DNA of 50,154 nucleotides. Source: an uncultured Prevotella sp. GTDB lineage: Bacteria > Bacteroidota > Bacteroidia > Bacteroidales > Bacteroidaceae. Both the position numbers and the translations under genes were made by a program. Below, piece after piece: positions 23,493 to 32,839 of this stretch (positions within the stretch are counted from its first letter, which is position 1; each line of letters begins with the position of its first letter). Location of the stretch: assembly GCA_947169185.1 (NCBI GenBank), contig CAMVOS010000018.1, positions 1 to 50,154 of the forward strand. The letters are read 5' to 3'. The notes beneath the pieces were generated by a model. The model was given only the letters and a program-made list of their open reading frames with translations. It did no database searches and was not told the origin of the DNA.

Positions 23493-24829
23493 GTAACGAA
23501 AAAATTGTCAGCAGCCATCGTTCTTCTTTGTTACAGAAGAATATTTTCGCTTCCTTTCTCATCAAGGGGTGGTCAGCACTCATCGTACTACTTCTGGTAC
23601 CCGCCACGCTCAATTGTTTAGGAGAGTATAAGAATGGCATTTGGCTGACCATTAGCAGTCTGTTGCTATGGATAGACAATATGGATATCGGACTGGGCAA
23701 CGGTCTTAGGAACAAGATAGCGGAATATATGGCGCACGGAGAGCATGAACGTACCCGTTCACTCATCTCTTCGACCTTTGCCATGCTAACCTGTATCATC
23801 ATCCCTGTCCTGCTCATTCTGTTATTACTGATTGCTATTAGCGACCCCTACATGGTTTTCAATGCTGATCCATCGAAAGTTGATCTGCTGGACCAAGTGC
23901 TAATGGTAACGGTAACACTGGTATGCACATCATTTATCTTCAAGTTGATTGGCAATTTCTACATGGGCATGCAACTGCCTGCTGTCAGCAACCTACTAAT
24001 AGCGTTAGGACAGACGCTGGCACTTATCGGCACCTATATCGTACTCTATTCAGGAAGTCATTCCATGATGCTGATTGCACTGGTGAATACAGCAGCGCCC
24101 CTACTCGTCTACATGCTTGCCTACCCCTACACCTTTTTCTATAAATACCCACACCTGCGCCCGTCTTTCAAACTCATCAATTTCAAGGAAGCCCGTGCTG
24201 TTATCAATATGGGGGTACAATTCTTTATTATGCAGATTTCGGGTGTCATACTGTTTATGACCTCCAATCTTCTGATATCCAATCTATTTACACCAGCCCT
24301 TGTCACACCATATCAGATTACCTATCGCTATTTCAGTATTATGCTTGTTGCGTTCACCGTTATCTGCATGCCGTTCTGGAATGCCACTACCGATGCTTAC
24401 GAACGAGGCGACATACAATGGATACGTAACGCCACCCGAAAACTGAGACTGATGATTATCGGCCTCATTGTTTGCATGTTTGTAATGGTGTTCGTTTCGC
24501 CATGGGTCTATTCTATCTGGATTGGAGACAGCATAACTATTGATATCCGCATGAGCATTGTGATGGCAACATATATTTTCATACTGATATATAGTATGCG
24601 TTACAGTTATTTTATTAATGGTATAGGGAAACTGAGACTGCAACTCATCTTTACCACAGTGGCAGCCATTCTCTTTATTCCATTGGCTTACCTGACAACA
24701 CGATTCACGCACAGCATCATCTGGTTTATGATAGTGATGTGTCTGGTGAACATCCCAAGCCTCATCGTCAACCGAATTCAGTTCAACAAACTTATTAACG
24801 GAAAAGCGAATGGTATCTGGATGAAATAA
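23489..24829 (+). CDS. Wzx-like oligosaccharide flippase (MOP/MATE superfamily)
   Basis: A 446-residue protein with about 12-14 membrane segments, starting MSNEKIVSSHRSSLLQKNIFASFLIKGWSALIVLLLVPATLNCLGEYKNGIWLTISSLLLWIDNMDIGLGNGLRNKIAEY, which is typical of Wzx flippases. It moves lipid-linked repeat units across the inner membrane. The frame is open from 23420, but ATG 23489 overlapping the polymerase stop is the natural start. Its last 13 codons (KLINGKANGIWMK) are echoed in a divergent copy at 25380-25423, beyond the inserted lipoprotein gene. Confidence 0.88.
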   Translation: MSNEKIVSSHRSSLLQKNIFASFLIKGWSALIVLLLVPATLNCLGEYKNGIWLTISSLLLWIDNMDIGLGNGLRNKIAEYMAHGEHERTRSLISSTFAMLTCIIIPVLLILLLLIAISDPYMVFNADPSKVDLLDQVLMVTVTLVCTSFIFKLIGNFYMGMQLPAVSNLLIALGQTLALIGTYIVLYSGSHSMMLIALVNTAAPLLVYMLAYPYTFFYKYPHLRPSFKLINFKEARAVINMGVQFFIMQISGVILFMTSNLLISNLFTPALVTPYQITYRYFSIMLVAFTVICMPFWNATTDAYERGDIQWIRNATRKLRLMIIGLIVCMFVMVFVSPWVYSIWIGDSITIDIRMSIVMATYIFILIYSMRYSYFINGIGKLRLQLIFTTVAAILFIPLAYLTTRFTHSIIWFMIVMCLVNIPSLIVNRIQFNKLINGKANGIWMK

Positions 24830-24853
24830 ACCCGTAATTTGTAAACCAATAAT

Positions 24854-24884
24854 TTGATTATATTAAAAATTTCTCATATCTTTG
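24854..24884 (+). promoter_or_regulatory. Promoter of the inserted lipoprotein gene
   Basis: TTG at 24854-24856 and TATCTTTG at 24877-24884, 20 bases apart. The lipoprotein gene therefore has its own promoter within the locus. Confidence 0.7.
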
Positions 24885-24909
24885 CAGCAGGAATCAAAAA
24901 ATACGCGTC

Positions 24910-25380
24910 ATGAAAAAAAATATCTGTTTTCTATTGATTTGCTTGTTGTTCTTAACATGTGAGAAAGAGGACAATGACACTTCCCATAATATTGAAACAA
25001 ACACGGAAACAAACACGGAAAAATCTACGCCAAGTCTTGTGGCTGACGAATTGTTGTGGGGAACCTGGAGTTTTTCCTATGTTACAAATACGATGGAAGG
25101 TACTCGAAGTTACACTTTCAATCAAGATGGAAATTACTCCTATCTGGATGAATGGACAGTACATGATGCTGAATGGAATGTCGTTTCGCAAGAACAAGAC
25201 AAAAAAGACGGAACATATTTGGTTACCACATATACGAAAAAAGACGACGATTCTGCCGAAGGTGTAATTGTCATTGGAGAAAAGGAAATGCCTTTCTCAA
25301 TATCAAAAGACTCTTCTGGCAACATCTATTTATTCCTTGATGATGTCGAGTCTTATACCAAACAGTTTTCTGCACAATAA
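24910..25380 (+). CDS. Lipocalin-like lipoprotein
   Basis: A 156-residue protein with a lipoprotein signal (MKKNICFLLICLLFLTC, lipobox FLTC). A Thr/Asn/Glu-rich linker contains a short perfect repeat (ETNTETNTE), followed by a small beta domain with LLWGTWSFSYVTNTMEGTRSYTFNQDGNYSY, the pattern of Bacteroidetes lipocalin-like domains (G.W......G...tF..dG.y). Probable small surface or periplasmic lipoprotein of unknown ligand. It has its own promoter and is bracketed by the flippase 3' end and a divergent copy of that end, so it came with a recombination event. Confidence 0.7.
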   Translation: MKKNICFLLICLLFLTCEKEDNDTSHNIETNTETNTEKSTPSLVADELLWGTWSFSYVTNTMEGTRSYTFNQDGNYSYLDEWTVHDAEWNVVSQEQDKKDGTYLVTTYTKKDDDSAEGVIVIGEKEMPFSISKDSSGNIYLFLDDVESYTKQFSAQ

Positions 25381-25423
25381 AACTGGTTAACGGCAACGCG
25401 AATGGTATTTGGATGAAATAAAC
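25380..25423. repeat. Divergent copy of the flippase 3' end
   Basis: Matches 24788-24831 (44 bases, about seven differences) and would encode KLVNGNANGIWMK-stop, against KLINGKANGIWMK in the intact flippase. It looks like the tail of a second, different flippase allele. Its opposite strand supplies the last codons of the acyltransferase gene. Confidence 0.8.
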
Positions 25424-26475
25424 TTTATTATCTTTTCTGTGTAAACTGTTCCAATAACTGGAACGGCAACACCTATCACAAAATAAAGAATCCACCAACC
25501 TTGAATATTATAAGGCCTCACCACCGGAAAATCTGCCAAATGTTCAATTGGTAGTCCATAATAGGCAATAATCACCAAACTGACGATCTTGAAACACAGG
25601 AAATGCCAAGTTAATATTTCTAACGTCCTGTTTCCGATATTTGTGATAAAGTCAGATAAATAATGTGTTTTCTCAACCACATATTTGGAAAGTTTCATTA
25701 CGAGGATTGAGCCTGCGATAGCTGATACGTAATATGGAATTGTACGAGTCCATTCCAAGTAAAGCATCTCGCCATACCAATACACACTACCCAATATTAC
25801 CAATGAAGCACATACAAGAATAACATAGGCAAAATACTTGTCTACGAACTTTTCTATCGAATAGGACTTATACATATAACCAGCCATCATGCATGCTACG
25901 CCAAAAAACTCTTTCGCTCCACAATAAATATTGACAACTGGAATTCCATGAAAATACAGCATAACACTCAAAAGCAAAGAGATGAGTACCGTCACCACCG
26001 GGTGTATTTTCAATTTTAAAAATCCATAGAAAATAAATGAGGCAAAAAATAACGTGTGCAAGAACCAATAGCCACCTATCAATTGTTCATTGCCACTCAT
26101 ACAAAAGAAGATGAAAAAAATCTTCTCTAAATAATCAGACAAGCCATATAAATGAGAGACTTGTCCCTCAAAGACAAAGGTGTCATTATATATATTGAGG
26201 TAAAAGAATAAATTATGCAATATGAGAAAAAGTAGTCCATACTTAATGAAAGGGATATACAATCTTCTGATGCGTTTTCCTGCATAAATTCTAAAATTCT
26301 CTAGATGAGCCTTTTTAAAACAATAACCAGAGACAAAGAAAAACAAAGGCATGTGGAATATATATATGAACCTGAATCCATAATCAGAAAAATAGGTATG
26401 TCCCAATACCATTAAGATGATACCAATGCCTTTAGCAAAGGACACGGAATTGTCATATTGTATATTGTTAGTCAT
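25387..26475 (-). CDS. Acyltransferase-3 family membrane protein
   Basis: A 362-residue protein with about ten membrane segments. The start, MTNNIQYDNSVSFAKGIGIILMVLGHTYFSDYGFRFIYIFHMPLFFFVSGYCFKK, is the classic acyltransferase-3 signature (K...I..VV.GH, H.P.FFF.SG). Such enzymes O-acetylate or otherwise acylate surface glycans. It is on the opposite strand to the rest of the locus. ATG 26475 is chosen because the -7 box lies at 26489-26482, which excludes longer versions. The last residues (about FISSKYHSRCR) are read from the antisense of a flippase 3' end, so the true C-terminus was probably altered by recombination. Confidence 0.88.
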   Translation of the reverse strand: MTNNIQYDNSVSFAKGIGIILMVLGHTYFSDYGFRFIYIFHMPLFFFVSGYCFKKAHLENFRIYAGKRIRRLYIPFIKYGLLFLILHNLFFYLNIYNDTFVFEGQVSHLYGLSDYLEKIFFIFFCMSGNEQLIGGYWFLHTLFFASFIFYGFLKLKIHPVVTVLISLLLSVMLYFHGIPVVNIYCGAKEFFGVACMMAGYMYKSYSIEKFVDKYFAYVILVCASLVILGSVYWYGEMLYLEWTRTIPYYVSAIAGSILVMKLSKYVVEKTHYLSDFITNIGNRTLEILTWHFLCFKIVSLVIIAYYGLPIEHLADFPVVRPYNIQGWWILYFVIGVAVPVIGTVYTEKIIKFISSKYHSRCR

Positions 26476-26481
26476 TTCATG

Positions 26482-26489
26482 CAAAGGTA
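26482..26489 (-). promoter_or_regulatory. -7 box of the acyltransferase gene
   Basis: TACCTTTG on the minus strand, only six bases before the ATG. Transcription would begin at or next to the start codon, giving a leaderless or nearly leaderless mRNA. Confidence 0.6.
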
Positions 26490-26603
26490 CTAAGTATTTA
26501 TGAAATAAAAGAAGAAAATTGTTTCTTTTAACAATGACAATTATATAATCCGTTGGATTTACGTTAATATTATACAAAAATTTGTTCATCTGAAACAATT
26601 TCC

Positions 26604-26634
26604 TTGCTATATTAAATGGATTTTTATAATTTTG
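26604..26634 (+). promoter_or_regulatory. Promoter of the GT2 gene
   Basis: TTG at 26604-26606 and TAATTTTG at 26627-26634, 20 bases apart. The ATG at 26645 is ten bases further, so the leader is very short. Confidence 0.6.
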
Positions 26635-26644
26635 CAAAATTAAC

Positions 26645-27478
26645 ATGGAACAAAGAAATGAGCAAATTGCCATTCTGATGGCAACCTATAATGGAAAAAA
26701 ATATCTCGGCGAGCAGATAGATTCTTTTTTGTCACAGACCAACAATCTGTGGCATCTGTACGTTCATGACGACGGTTCAACAGACGGCACCATCGAATTG
26801 TTGAACGATTACACGAACAATTATCCAGATAAGATTACTGTTCTTGACTATCCTTCTCAGGGTGGTGCTCTACAGAACTTCATGAGTCTTCTAGAAAGAG
26901 TAGAAGCTGACTACTATATGTTTTCTGATCAGGACGACGTATGGCACCCCACCAAGATTGAGAAATCATATCAGGCCATGAAAGAACAAGAGGCGAAACA
27001 CCCTGGGAAGCCCATCATTGTACATACCGATGTCAGAGTGGTCGATGGCGACCTCCGTTTGCTGCATCCCTCGTACAGAGAATACGGTCACATCTATCCT
27101 GAGAAGGTCACATGTTTCAAGGAATGTGTTATCAACGTTACATTGGGTTGCGCCATGTTATTCAATAGAAAATCAAGAGAGGTTTCTATTAACCGATCTT
27201 GGAAGCATGCTCTCATGCACGACGGCTGGGTAACAACACGTACCTATGCAGAAAATGGTATTGTATATGCCATCCCTGAATCACTGATGGAATACCGCAA
27301 TCATGGTGATAATACTATAGGTGCCACTGATGGCTCCAGATTCACGTTAGGCTACAGAATCAAACATTTCCGCGAGATGCTCCGACTGAACATGCAACAA
27401 TATCGGATGTTGCGCAGTGCCGGATATGGTTCTATCTTTACCTATTATTATTATAAGTTCAGAATTCACATCCACTGA
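26645..27478 (+). CDS. Family 2 glycosyltransferase
   Basis: A 277-residue cytoplasmic enzyme. The GT-A fold is shown by IAILMATYNGKKYLGEQIDSFLSQTNNLWHLYVHDDGSTDGT at the start and the DxD-type segment YYMFSDQDDVWHPTKIEKS near residues 93-110, where metal and nucleotide-sugar bind. This subgroup resembles rhamnosyl- or galactosyltransferases of O-antigen and capsule loci, but the donor sugar cannot be read from sequence. Next gene 6 bases downstream. Confidence 0.9.
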   Translation: MEQRNEQIAILMATYNGKKYLGEQIDSFLSQTNNLWHLYVHDDGSTDGTIELLNDYTNNYPDKITVLDYPSQGGALQNFMSLLERVEADYYMFSDQDDVWHPTKIEKSYQAMKEQEAKHPGKPIIVHTDVRVVDGDLRLLHPSYREYGHIYPEKVTCFKECVINVTLGCAMLFNRKSREVSINRSWKHALMHDGWVTTRTYAENGIVYAIPESLMEYRNHGDNTIGATDGSRFTLGYRIKHFREMLRLNMQQYRMLRSAGYGSIFTYYYYKFRIHIH

Positions 27479-27484
27479 AAAAAA

Positions 27485-28663
27485 ATGGCAACATACATAA
27501 AAAAATATGGGCTGACATTAACATTCCTATTGTTCACTCTTCAGTCTCAGGCCGAGATTCCCATCGTTGCCTACTTCGGCATTCCTTTGGAGTATTCGAA
27601 CGTCAACCGCTTCAAGGAGTTCAAGGATGCTGGCTTCGACGTGTCTATCTGTTTCTATAATGACACACCTGTCGACACGCTTCTCCGTATATTGGACGAT
27701 GCACAGAAGAGCAACATCCGACTCTTAATCAGCAGCGGCTGGGTGTCCGTACAACCCCATGTGGGTATTCCACGTCTGAAGAACCATCCTGCGCTCTACG
27801 GATACTTCTTACAGGACGAACCTTGGCCTAAGGACATTCCTGAGACGACGCGACGCTATCAGGCTATGGCTAAACAGGACACCAAGAAACCCACATACGT
27901 CAATCTGTTGCCTGACTATGGCGACGGCATGCCCAGGGATATCAAGATGCCGCCATACAAGGAATACCTCCAACAGACATCTACCATCGGATTACCATTC
28001 ATATCCTTCGATTTCTATCCTATCATGACGTCTGGCATCCGTCCCACATGGTATTCGTGTTTAGAGGCTATTCGTCAGGAAAGTCTGCGAACGGGCAAGC
28101 CTTTCTGGGCTTTTGCGCTCTGTACACCACACGTAGACTACCCACAGCCAACCATCGAGTCGCTCCGCCTACAAGTATTCTCCGACCTGGCATACGGTGC
28201 TCAGGCTATCGAATACTTCACCTACTGGACACCAAAGCCTACCAAAGATTGGGACTTTCATGATGCGCCCATCGGTCTTGATGGACAACGCACCAAGACC
28301 TACGACGTGGTAAAGCGTATGAATCAGGAGCTGCATGGACTGCTGCCCTTGTTCGATAAGGCTGAGGTACAGTCTGTTAACCACATGCTGAAGATTCCCG
28401 AAGGCACAACGAGGTTGCAACGCATTCCGACAAACCTCAAGAAACTGAAAGTCGTAGGCCGTCAGGGTGCTATCATCTCAACCTTCAAGAAGGGCGGCCA
28501 CCTGTATATGGCTGTTGTCAACAAGGATTACGAAAGCGATATGAAACTCTATATTTCCGCCAAAAGTAATGTCTATATGTTGACCAAGCAGTTGAAAGAG
28601 ACCGCAGTCAAGTCCAGTTATAAGATTGGTGGCGGCGATATGCTTTTGTTCAAGTTAAAATAA
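27485..28663 (+). CDS. Secreted glycosidase-like (beta/alpha) barrel protein
   Basis: A 392-residue protein with a signal peptide (MATYIKKYGLTLTFLLFTLQSQA). The strand-helix pattern and the segments YGYFLQDEPWPKD (possible acid/base Glu), FISFDFYPIM and QAIEYFTYWTPKP fit a TIM-barrel glycoside hydrolase of the GH42/GH39-like clan, with a small C-terminal beta domain (LYMAVVNKDYESDMKLYIS). Several capsule loci encode a periplasmic hydrolase that trims or releases polymer (compare PslG). Whether this one is active, and on what, cannot be told. It lies between two glycosyltransferase genes in the same operon. Confidence 0.65.
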   Translation: MATYIKKYGLTLTFLLFTLQSQAEIPIVAYFGIPLEYSNVNRFKEFKDAGFDVSICFYNDTPVDTLLRILDDAQKSNIRLLISSGWVSVQPHVGIPRLKNHPALYGYFLQDEPWPKDIPETTRRYQAMAKQDTKKPTYVNLLPDYGDGMPRDIKMPPYKEYLQQTSTIGLPFISFDFYPIMTSGIRPTWYSCLEAIRQESLRTGKPFWAFALCTPHVDYPQPTIESLRLQVFSDLAYGAQAIEYFTYWTPKPTKDWDFHDAPIGLDGQRTKTYDVVKRMNQELHGLLPLFDKAEVQSVNHMLKIPEGTTRLQRIPTNLKKLKVVGRQGAIISTFKKGGHLYMAVVNKDYESDMKLYISAKSNVYMLTKQLKETAVKSSYKIGGGDMLLFKLK

Positions 28664-28669
28664 AGACAC

Positions 28670-29731
28670 ATGACGATATATATCAACGGACGGTTTCTGA
28701 CACAACCCATGACGGGCGTCGAGCGCTATGCTTACAATATCTGTAAAGCGATGGCTCGCCTTCACCAATCCTTCACTATCATATGTCCCAAGGCTCCCAT
28801 CCATCAGGACTATGATGTGAGCGACCTCAATATCGTTCATTACGGCATTGGCAACTCACACTTTTGGGAGCAATGCGTCCTTCCGTTTTTCTTTATTGGC
28901 AAGAAAGGCTATCGCATCGTCAGTTTTACGGGTTTGGGTTCTATCCTCATTCGTCATAAAGTTATGACTGTCCACGACCTGTCGTTCCTGAAGAATCCCT
29001 CATGGTATTCCAAGGCCTACTATTGGTACTACAGGTTTATGACCCCCTTGGCTGTGAAGACCTCGCAGCATATTCTGACTGTCAGCGAGTTCTCGAAAAG
29101 CGAGATACTCCGTTTCTATCCATTCCTGAAGCCTGAACGCATCAGCGTCGTTTATAATGCTATTGACAACCAACTGTTTAGGCATCTTCCTGACTGTCCA
29201 CCAGCCGAAGAACCGTTTGTACTTTGCGTTTCGTCCATCGACCCGAGAAAGAATTTTGCACGTTTGATAGAAGCCTGTCAAGGACTGACTAATGCCAAGC
29301 TCTATATCGTTGGAAAATACAACCGCGTGTTCAGTCAGAATACTGAACTCGACACCACCAGCGAACACATCTGTTTCTTGGGACGTGTCAGTGACGAGGA
29401 ATTGGTTCGTCTCTACAATCAGGCATCCTGTTTCGTCTTTCCTTCTCTGTATGAGGGCTTTGGACTTCCACCGTTGGAGGCTATGGCTTGTGGCTGTCCC
29501 GTCCTGGTTTCCGACATTCCCGTCGAGCGTGAGGTCTGTGGTGAGGCGGCACAATATTTCGACCCAATAAAAACTGACGAAATTCTACGCACAATCACAC
29601 AATATATCACCGATGCTGACGTTATAAAAGAAAAGATGCGCCAGAAAGGCTTTGAAAACATCACGCGGTTCTCATGGGAGAAGTCTGCGAAGGTGCTTGT
29701 TAAGAAGTTAGAAGAATTAAATTGCGAATGA
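28670..29731 (+). CDS. Family 4 glycosyltransferase
   Basis: A 353-residue GT-B enzyme. The N-terminal acceptor domain begins [24 protein letters not shown]; the C-terminal nucleotide-sugar domain has [20 protein letters not shown] and the hallmark [42 protein letters not shown] with the E-x7-E pair. This subgroup is annotated as mannosyltransferase-like, but donor and acceptor are not certain. The stop overlaps the next ATG (ATGA). Confidence 0.92.
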   Translation: MTIYINGRFLTQPMTGVERYAYNICKAMARLHQSFTIICPKAPIHQDYDVSDLNIVHYGIGNSHFWEQCVLPFFFIGKKGYRIVSFTGLGSILIRHKVMTVHDLSFLKNPSWYSKAYYWYYRFMTPLAVKTSQHILTVSEFSKSEILRFYPFLKPERISVVYNAIDNQLFRHLPDCPPAEEPFVLCVSSIDPRKNFARLIEACQGLTNAKLYIVGKYNRVFSQNTELDTTSEHICFLGRVSDEELVRLYNQASCFVFPSLYEGFGLPPLEAMACGCPVLVSDIPVEREVCGEAAQYFDPIKTDEILRTITQYITDADVIKEKMRQKGFENITRFSWEKSAKVLVKKLEELNCE

Positions 29732-30852
29732 AGAAAACTCTACTCCAGATAGCAAAATACTATTATCCTGTCGAAGGTGGCATCGAGACTGTCACCAAAT
29801 ATTTAGGCGAGGGGCTAACGGCTTACGAACAGATAGTCGTATGCTTCAGTCAGGACGGCATCACCCGCCTGGACACAGTCAATGGTGTGAAAGTCTATCG
29901 TATTGCCTCGTCCATGAATATTGCCAGTCAGGACATCGCCTTCTCGTATTATCACTATCTGAAGAAAATCATCTACGAGGAACAGCCAGACATCATCCTA
30001 CTGCATTGTCCTAACCCGTTTCTCTACCCCATCACAGCCAAGCTGACGCCAAAAGATGTCAAGCTCGTTTTGCTATGGCACTCCGACATTCTGGGTAAAG
30101 GCATTCTCTACAAGATGGTTAAACAGTTCGAGAAGATTATTCTCCGCAAAGCCGACCTCATTTTGGCTACAAGTCCTAACTATATCCACCCGTCGAGTCC
30201 TATCTACGACCATCGCGACAAGACAGAGGTGGTGGCCAATGGTATCATCAAGAGCGATTTCGTGTGGCGTGCAGGCGACGAGACGACAGTAGAGGAAATC
30301 CGCCGCAAATACCATCACAAGAAGATTGTGTTCTTCGTTGGTCGTCATGCGGCCTACAAGGGCATCAATTATCTTATTGAGGCTGAGAAATACATCCAGT
30401 CCGACTGCGTCATTCTCATTGGCGGACGCGGCCCGGAAACTGAGCGTCTGAAGGCGATGACAAACTCCGACCGCATAAAGTTCATCGGACGCATTCCCAA
30501 CGAGTATCTGCGCTGCTACTACTACGCTTCCGACATCTTTGCATTCACCTCGTGTACCAAGCAGGAGGCATTCGGCATAGCGCTTGCCGAAGCCATGTAT
30601 TGCGGCAGCGTACCCGTCACCTTTACCATCGAGGGTTCTGGTGTCAATTGGGTGTCTGTAGGTGGCGAAACGGGTATCGAAGTCCCATTGGGTAATATCC
30701 AGGCCTATGCAGCAGCCGTTGACAAGCTACTGACCGACCACGACTTGTACATGAAATATGCTACCGCTGGCAAAGAGCGCATCGTTCGCATGTTCACCAG
30801 CGAACAGTCCAATGTCCAAGCCGAAGAGGTGCTGAAACAATTCACTGACTAA
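29728..30852 (+). CDS. Family 4 glycosyltransferase
   Basis: A 374-residue GT-B enzyme. It begins [30 protein letters not shown], with the glycine-rich acceptor loop, and has [22 protein letters not shown] and [32 protein letters not shown] with the E-x7-E motif. ATG 29728 overlapping the previous stop is used; a TTG two codons earlier is unlikely. Its 3' end overlaps the convergent sulfatase-fold gene by 11 bases. Confidence 0.92.
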   Translation: MKKTLLQIAKYYYPVEGGIETVTKYLGEGLTAYEQIVVCFSQDGITRLDTVNGVKVYRIASSMNIASQDIAFSYYHYLKKIIYEEQPDIILLHCPNPFLYPITAKLTPKDVKLVLLWHSDILGKGILYKMVKQFEKIILRKADLILATSPNYIHPSSPIYDHRDKTEVVANGIIKSDFVWRAGDETTVEEIRRKYHHKKIVFFVGRHAAYKGINYLIEAEKYIQSDCVILIGGRGPETERLKAMTNSDRIKFIGRIPNEYLRCYYYASDIFAFTSCTKQEAFGIALAEAMYCGSVPVTFTIEGSGVNWVSVGGETGIEVPLGNIQAYAAAVDKLLTDHDLYMKYATAGKERIVRMFTSEQSNVQAEEVLKQFTD

Positions 30853-32599
30853 GGCTAAAATAGTTGCTCCTGATAATCCAATCAGACAGGAGTTGTATTT
30901 TTTCTATCGGGTATTCCTGATAATCTACATTCAATAGCGTGCGACCAAATCCACGCCATTCAGGTCTTACGCCATAGATGTCCAGCAGAGTGGTATATAC
31001 GTCCAACTGGTTGCAAGGCCCCGTCCATGAATTTTCTTTATCCATACCACCGTTGATGATGTATAGCGGCAATTCGTCGCTGACTTTGTCTCCCATGTTC
31101 AAGTATACAGGATGGGCGTGATGGTCGGCAGTAATCACAATGACACTGTTGTCGTAGAGTTCTCGTTGTTTCAAACCGTTGATATACCTTTCTATCTGCA
31201 TGTCGGTATAGTGGCAATCCACCAAATAATTTCTGTACTCCTCAGAAAGCGATTCATCAGTTAGCGTAAAACCATGCTCCACACATTTCGTATAAGGATT
31301 ATGCATCGACATAGTCAGTACGAGCGAGAAGAAGGGCTGCTCAGCGGTTTCTTCCACCTGTGTTGCCATCTGGAATATCTGTTCGTCGTTCAAGTCTTCG
31401 TAGTCATTCATATCCTTGGCATAGTCGAACTTCGAGTACAACTTTTCAATGCCATATCGCGGGTTCATCTTATCCTGCTCCCAGAAGGTGGGCGACGTCG
31501 GCACAACGATATGCGTATTTTTCACGCGCCCTGTTTTCATCAACGTCGCAGGCAAGCCGCAGAATGTTTTGTCCTTGGCAATATTGACGGTTATCTCCGA
31601 CTTCAATGGTAGCAAACCCGTCATATAGACAAACTGGCCGTCTGAAGACTCCCCAATAGTGGCATTGGGATGCATGTGTCCGTTATAATACACCATGCTG
31701 TCACGCTTCAGACGATTCATAAACGGTGTAATCTCCTTGCCATCAACCACCAGGTCTGAGGTTTGTGCCAAATACGATTCAACGACAATGAATATCAGGT
31801 TCTTGACGCCCTTAACCGTTGCTGTCATCGTGCGTTGCCTGTAGTCCATATATTCCCGTCTGATGGCCTCCTTCTGGCTATCGTCCAATTTCAAATCCTT
31901 CTGAATGAAGTCATCATAGCACACTAATGCACGTCTCAGGAAACCGCTGCGATAGAGCATATTATTGGGTGCCAGCACATATTGTATCCTGATAGGCGAG
32001 AAGCGGATAAACGATGTTTTCAGGTCGTGGTCGCGAAAAAATCCAAACAATAAAATGATAGCTACGACACATGTCAGAATCGCGCTCCACAACCATCCCA
32101 TCGTTCTCAGCCATCGAGTCTTTAACGTCACCTTATCGTAGCGCATATAAAGCCAGCCAAACACAAGAGCCATGAGGATATAGTAGCAATCCATCCAACG
32201 GAATCCCGTCAGCGTACTACCCATCACGTCGTTGTCGTTCATATTTCCTATTTGCAAGATGGCTAAATTGGGCAGATAATGGCCAAAGAAGCGTGAATAC
32301 AGCACGTTGCAGAACGAGAGAAGTACAGTCAGAATGAACGTCAAAAGCAATGCACCCTTTACCCTACCCCGCATTAGCAGCAGACTCAGCAGAAAAAAGA
32401 ACGTACCATCTATCAGACACGAAAACACATTGCTAAAAATGGCATCAGGCTTGAACGGATACTCGAACTCCACCAGCAACACCATTTGTGTGTGCATAAA
32501 CAGCAGATTGACCACCGACAATCCGAACAGCAACAAGAACCGTGGGTTCAGTTGCCGCCACCAACACACTATTCTATTCTGTACTATTGTTGATAACAC
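30842..32599 (-). CDS. LtaS/MdoB-like sulfatase-fold membrane phosphotransferase
   Basis: About 585 residues. Five N-terminal membrane segments (FLLLFGLSVVNLLFMHTQM, SCLIDGTFFFLLSLLLM and others) precede a large periplasmic alkaline-phosphatase-fold domain with LIFIVVESYLAQTSD, HMHPNATIGESSDGQFVYMTGLLP (nucleophile Thr/Ser region), SLVLTMSMHNPY and VIVITADHHAHP metal ligands. The family transfers phosphoglycerol or phosphoethanolamine onto surface glycans or lipids. The start is uncertain: no ATG precedes the first membrane segment, and an in-frame TTG at 32626 overlaps the -7 box (32631-32624). GTG 32599 is chosen, GTG 32569 is possible. Confidence 0.85.
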   Translation of the reverse strand: MLSTIVQNRIVCWWRQLNPRFLLLFGLSVVNLLFMHTQMVLLVEFEYPFKPDAIFSNVFSCLIDGTFFFLLSLLLMRGRVKGALLLTFILTVLLSFCNVLYSRFFGHYLPNLAILQIGNMNDNDVMGSTLTGFRWMDCYYILMALVFGWLYMRYDKVTLKTRWLRTMGWLWSAILTCVVAIILLFGFFRDHDLKTSFIRFSPIRIQYVLAPNNMLYRSGFLRRALVCYDDFIQKDLKLDDSQKEAIRREYMDYRQRTMTATVKGVKNLIFIVVESYLAQTSDLVVDGKEITPFMNRLKRDSMVYYNGHMHPNATIGESSDGQFVYMTGLLPLKSEITVNIAKDKTFCGLPATLMKTGRVKNTHIVVPTSPTFWEQDKMNPRYGIEKLYSKFDYAKDMNDYEDLNDEQIFQMATQVEETAEQPFFSLVLTMSMHNPYTKCVEHGFTLTDESLSEEYRNYLVDCHYTDMQIERYINGLKQRELYDNSVIVITADHHAHPVYLNMGDKVSDELPLYIINGGMDKENSWTGPCNQLDVYTTLLDIYGVRPEWRGFGRTLLNVDYQEYPIEKIQLLSDWIIRSNYFSLSQ

Positions 32600-32623
32600 C
32601 GCATTATTATTTAAAAGATGGCG

Positions 32624-32631
32624 CAAAGGTA
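32624..32631 (-). promoter_or_regulatory. -7 box of the LtaS-like gene
   Basis: TACCTTTG on the minus strand. It excludes the TTG at 32626 as start and implies a very short leader with a GTG start. Confidence 0.55.
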
Positions 32632-32671
32632 CACATTTTCACAATAATATGCAACAAAAAAACATATTATT

Positions 32672-32770
32672 TTACCAGTCCCAATCCACATCCTCGCCAT
32701 CGAAACGATGGGCCTCTGTCAGCCACCTGTGGCACACTGTATTGGGTAAAAAACGAGTGGAATGATTTTT
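32672..32770 (-). pseudogene. Possible C-terminal gene remnant or structured RNA
   Basis: The minus strand reads NHSTRFLPNTVCHRWLTEAHRFDGEDVDWDW and stops, which looks like a real protein tail but has no start. The same DNA can fold: CCCAAT (about 32680-32685) with ATTGGG (about 32741-32746), CCATCG-AAA-CGATGG and GCCAC-CT-GTGGC between them. Either reading is tentative. The rest of the 240-base gap 32600-32839 is AT-rich with no gene. Confidence 0.25.
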
Positions 32771-32839
32771 TTATGCATAGCATACAATAATTGCATAACA
32801 TATTCAGTTATATGAATAGATAACAATACGCAATAGCTT

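Noticed and set aside
32678..32746. Hammerhead ribozyme, because of a GAAAC next to stems
   Set aside because: The GAAA falls in a hairpin loop and no CUGANGA core is at the required place.
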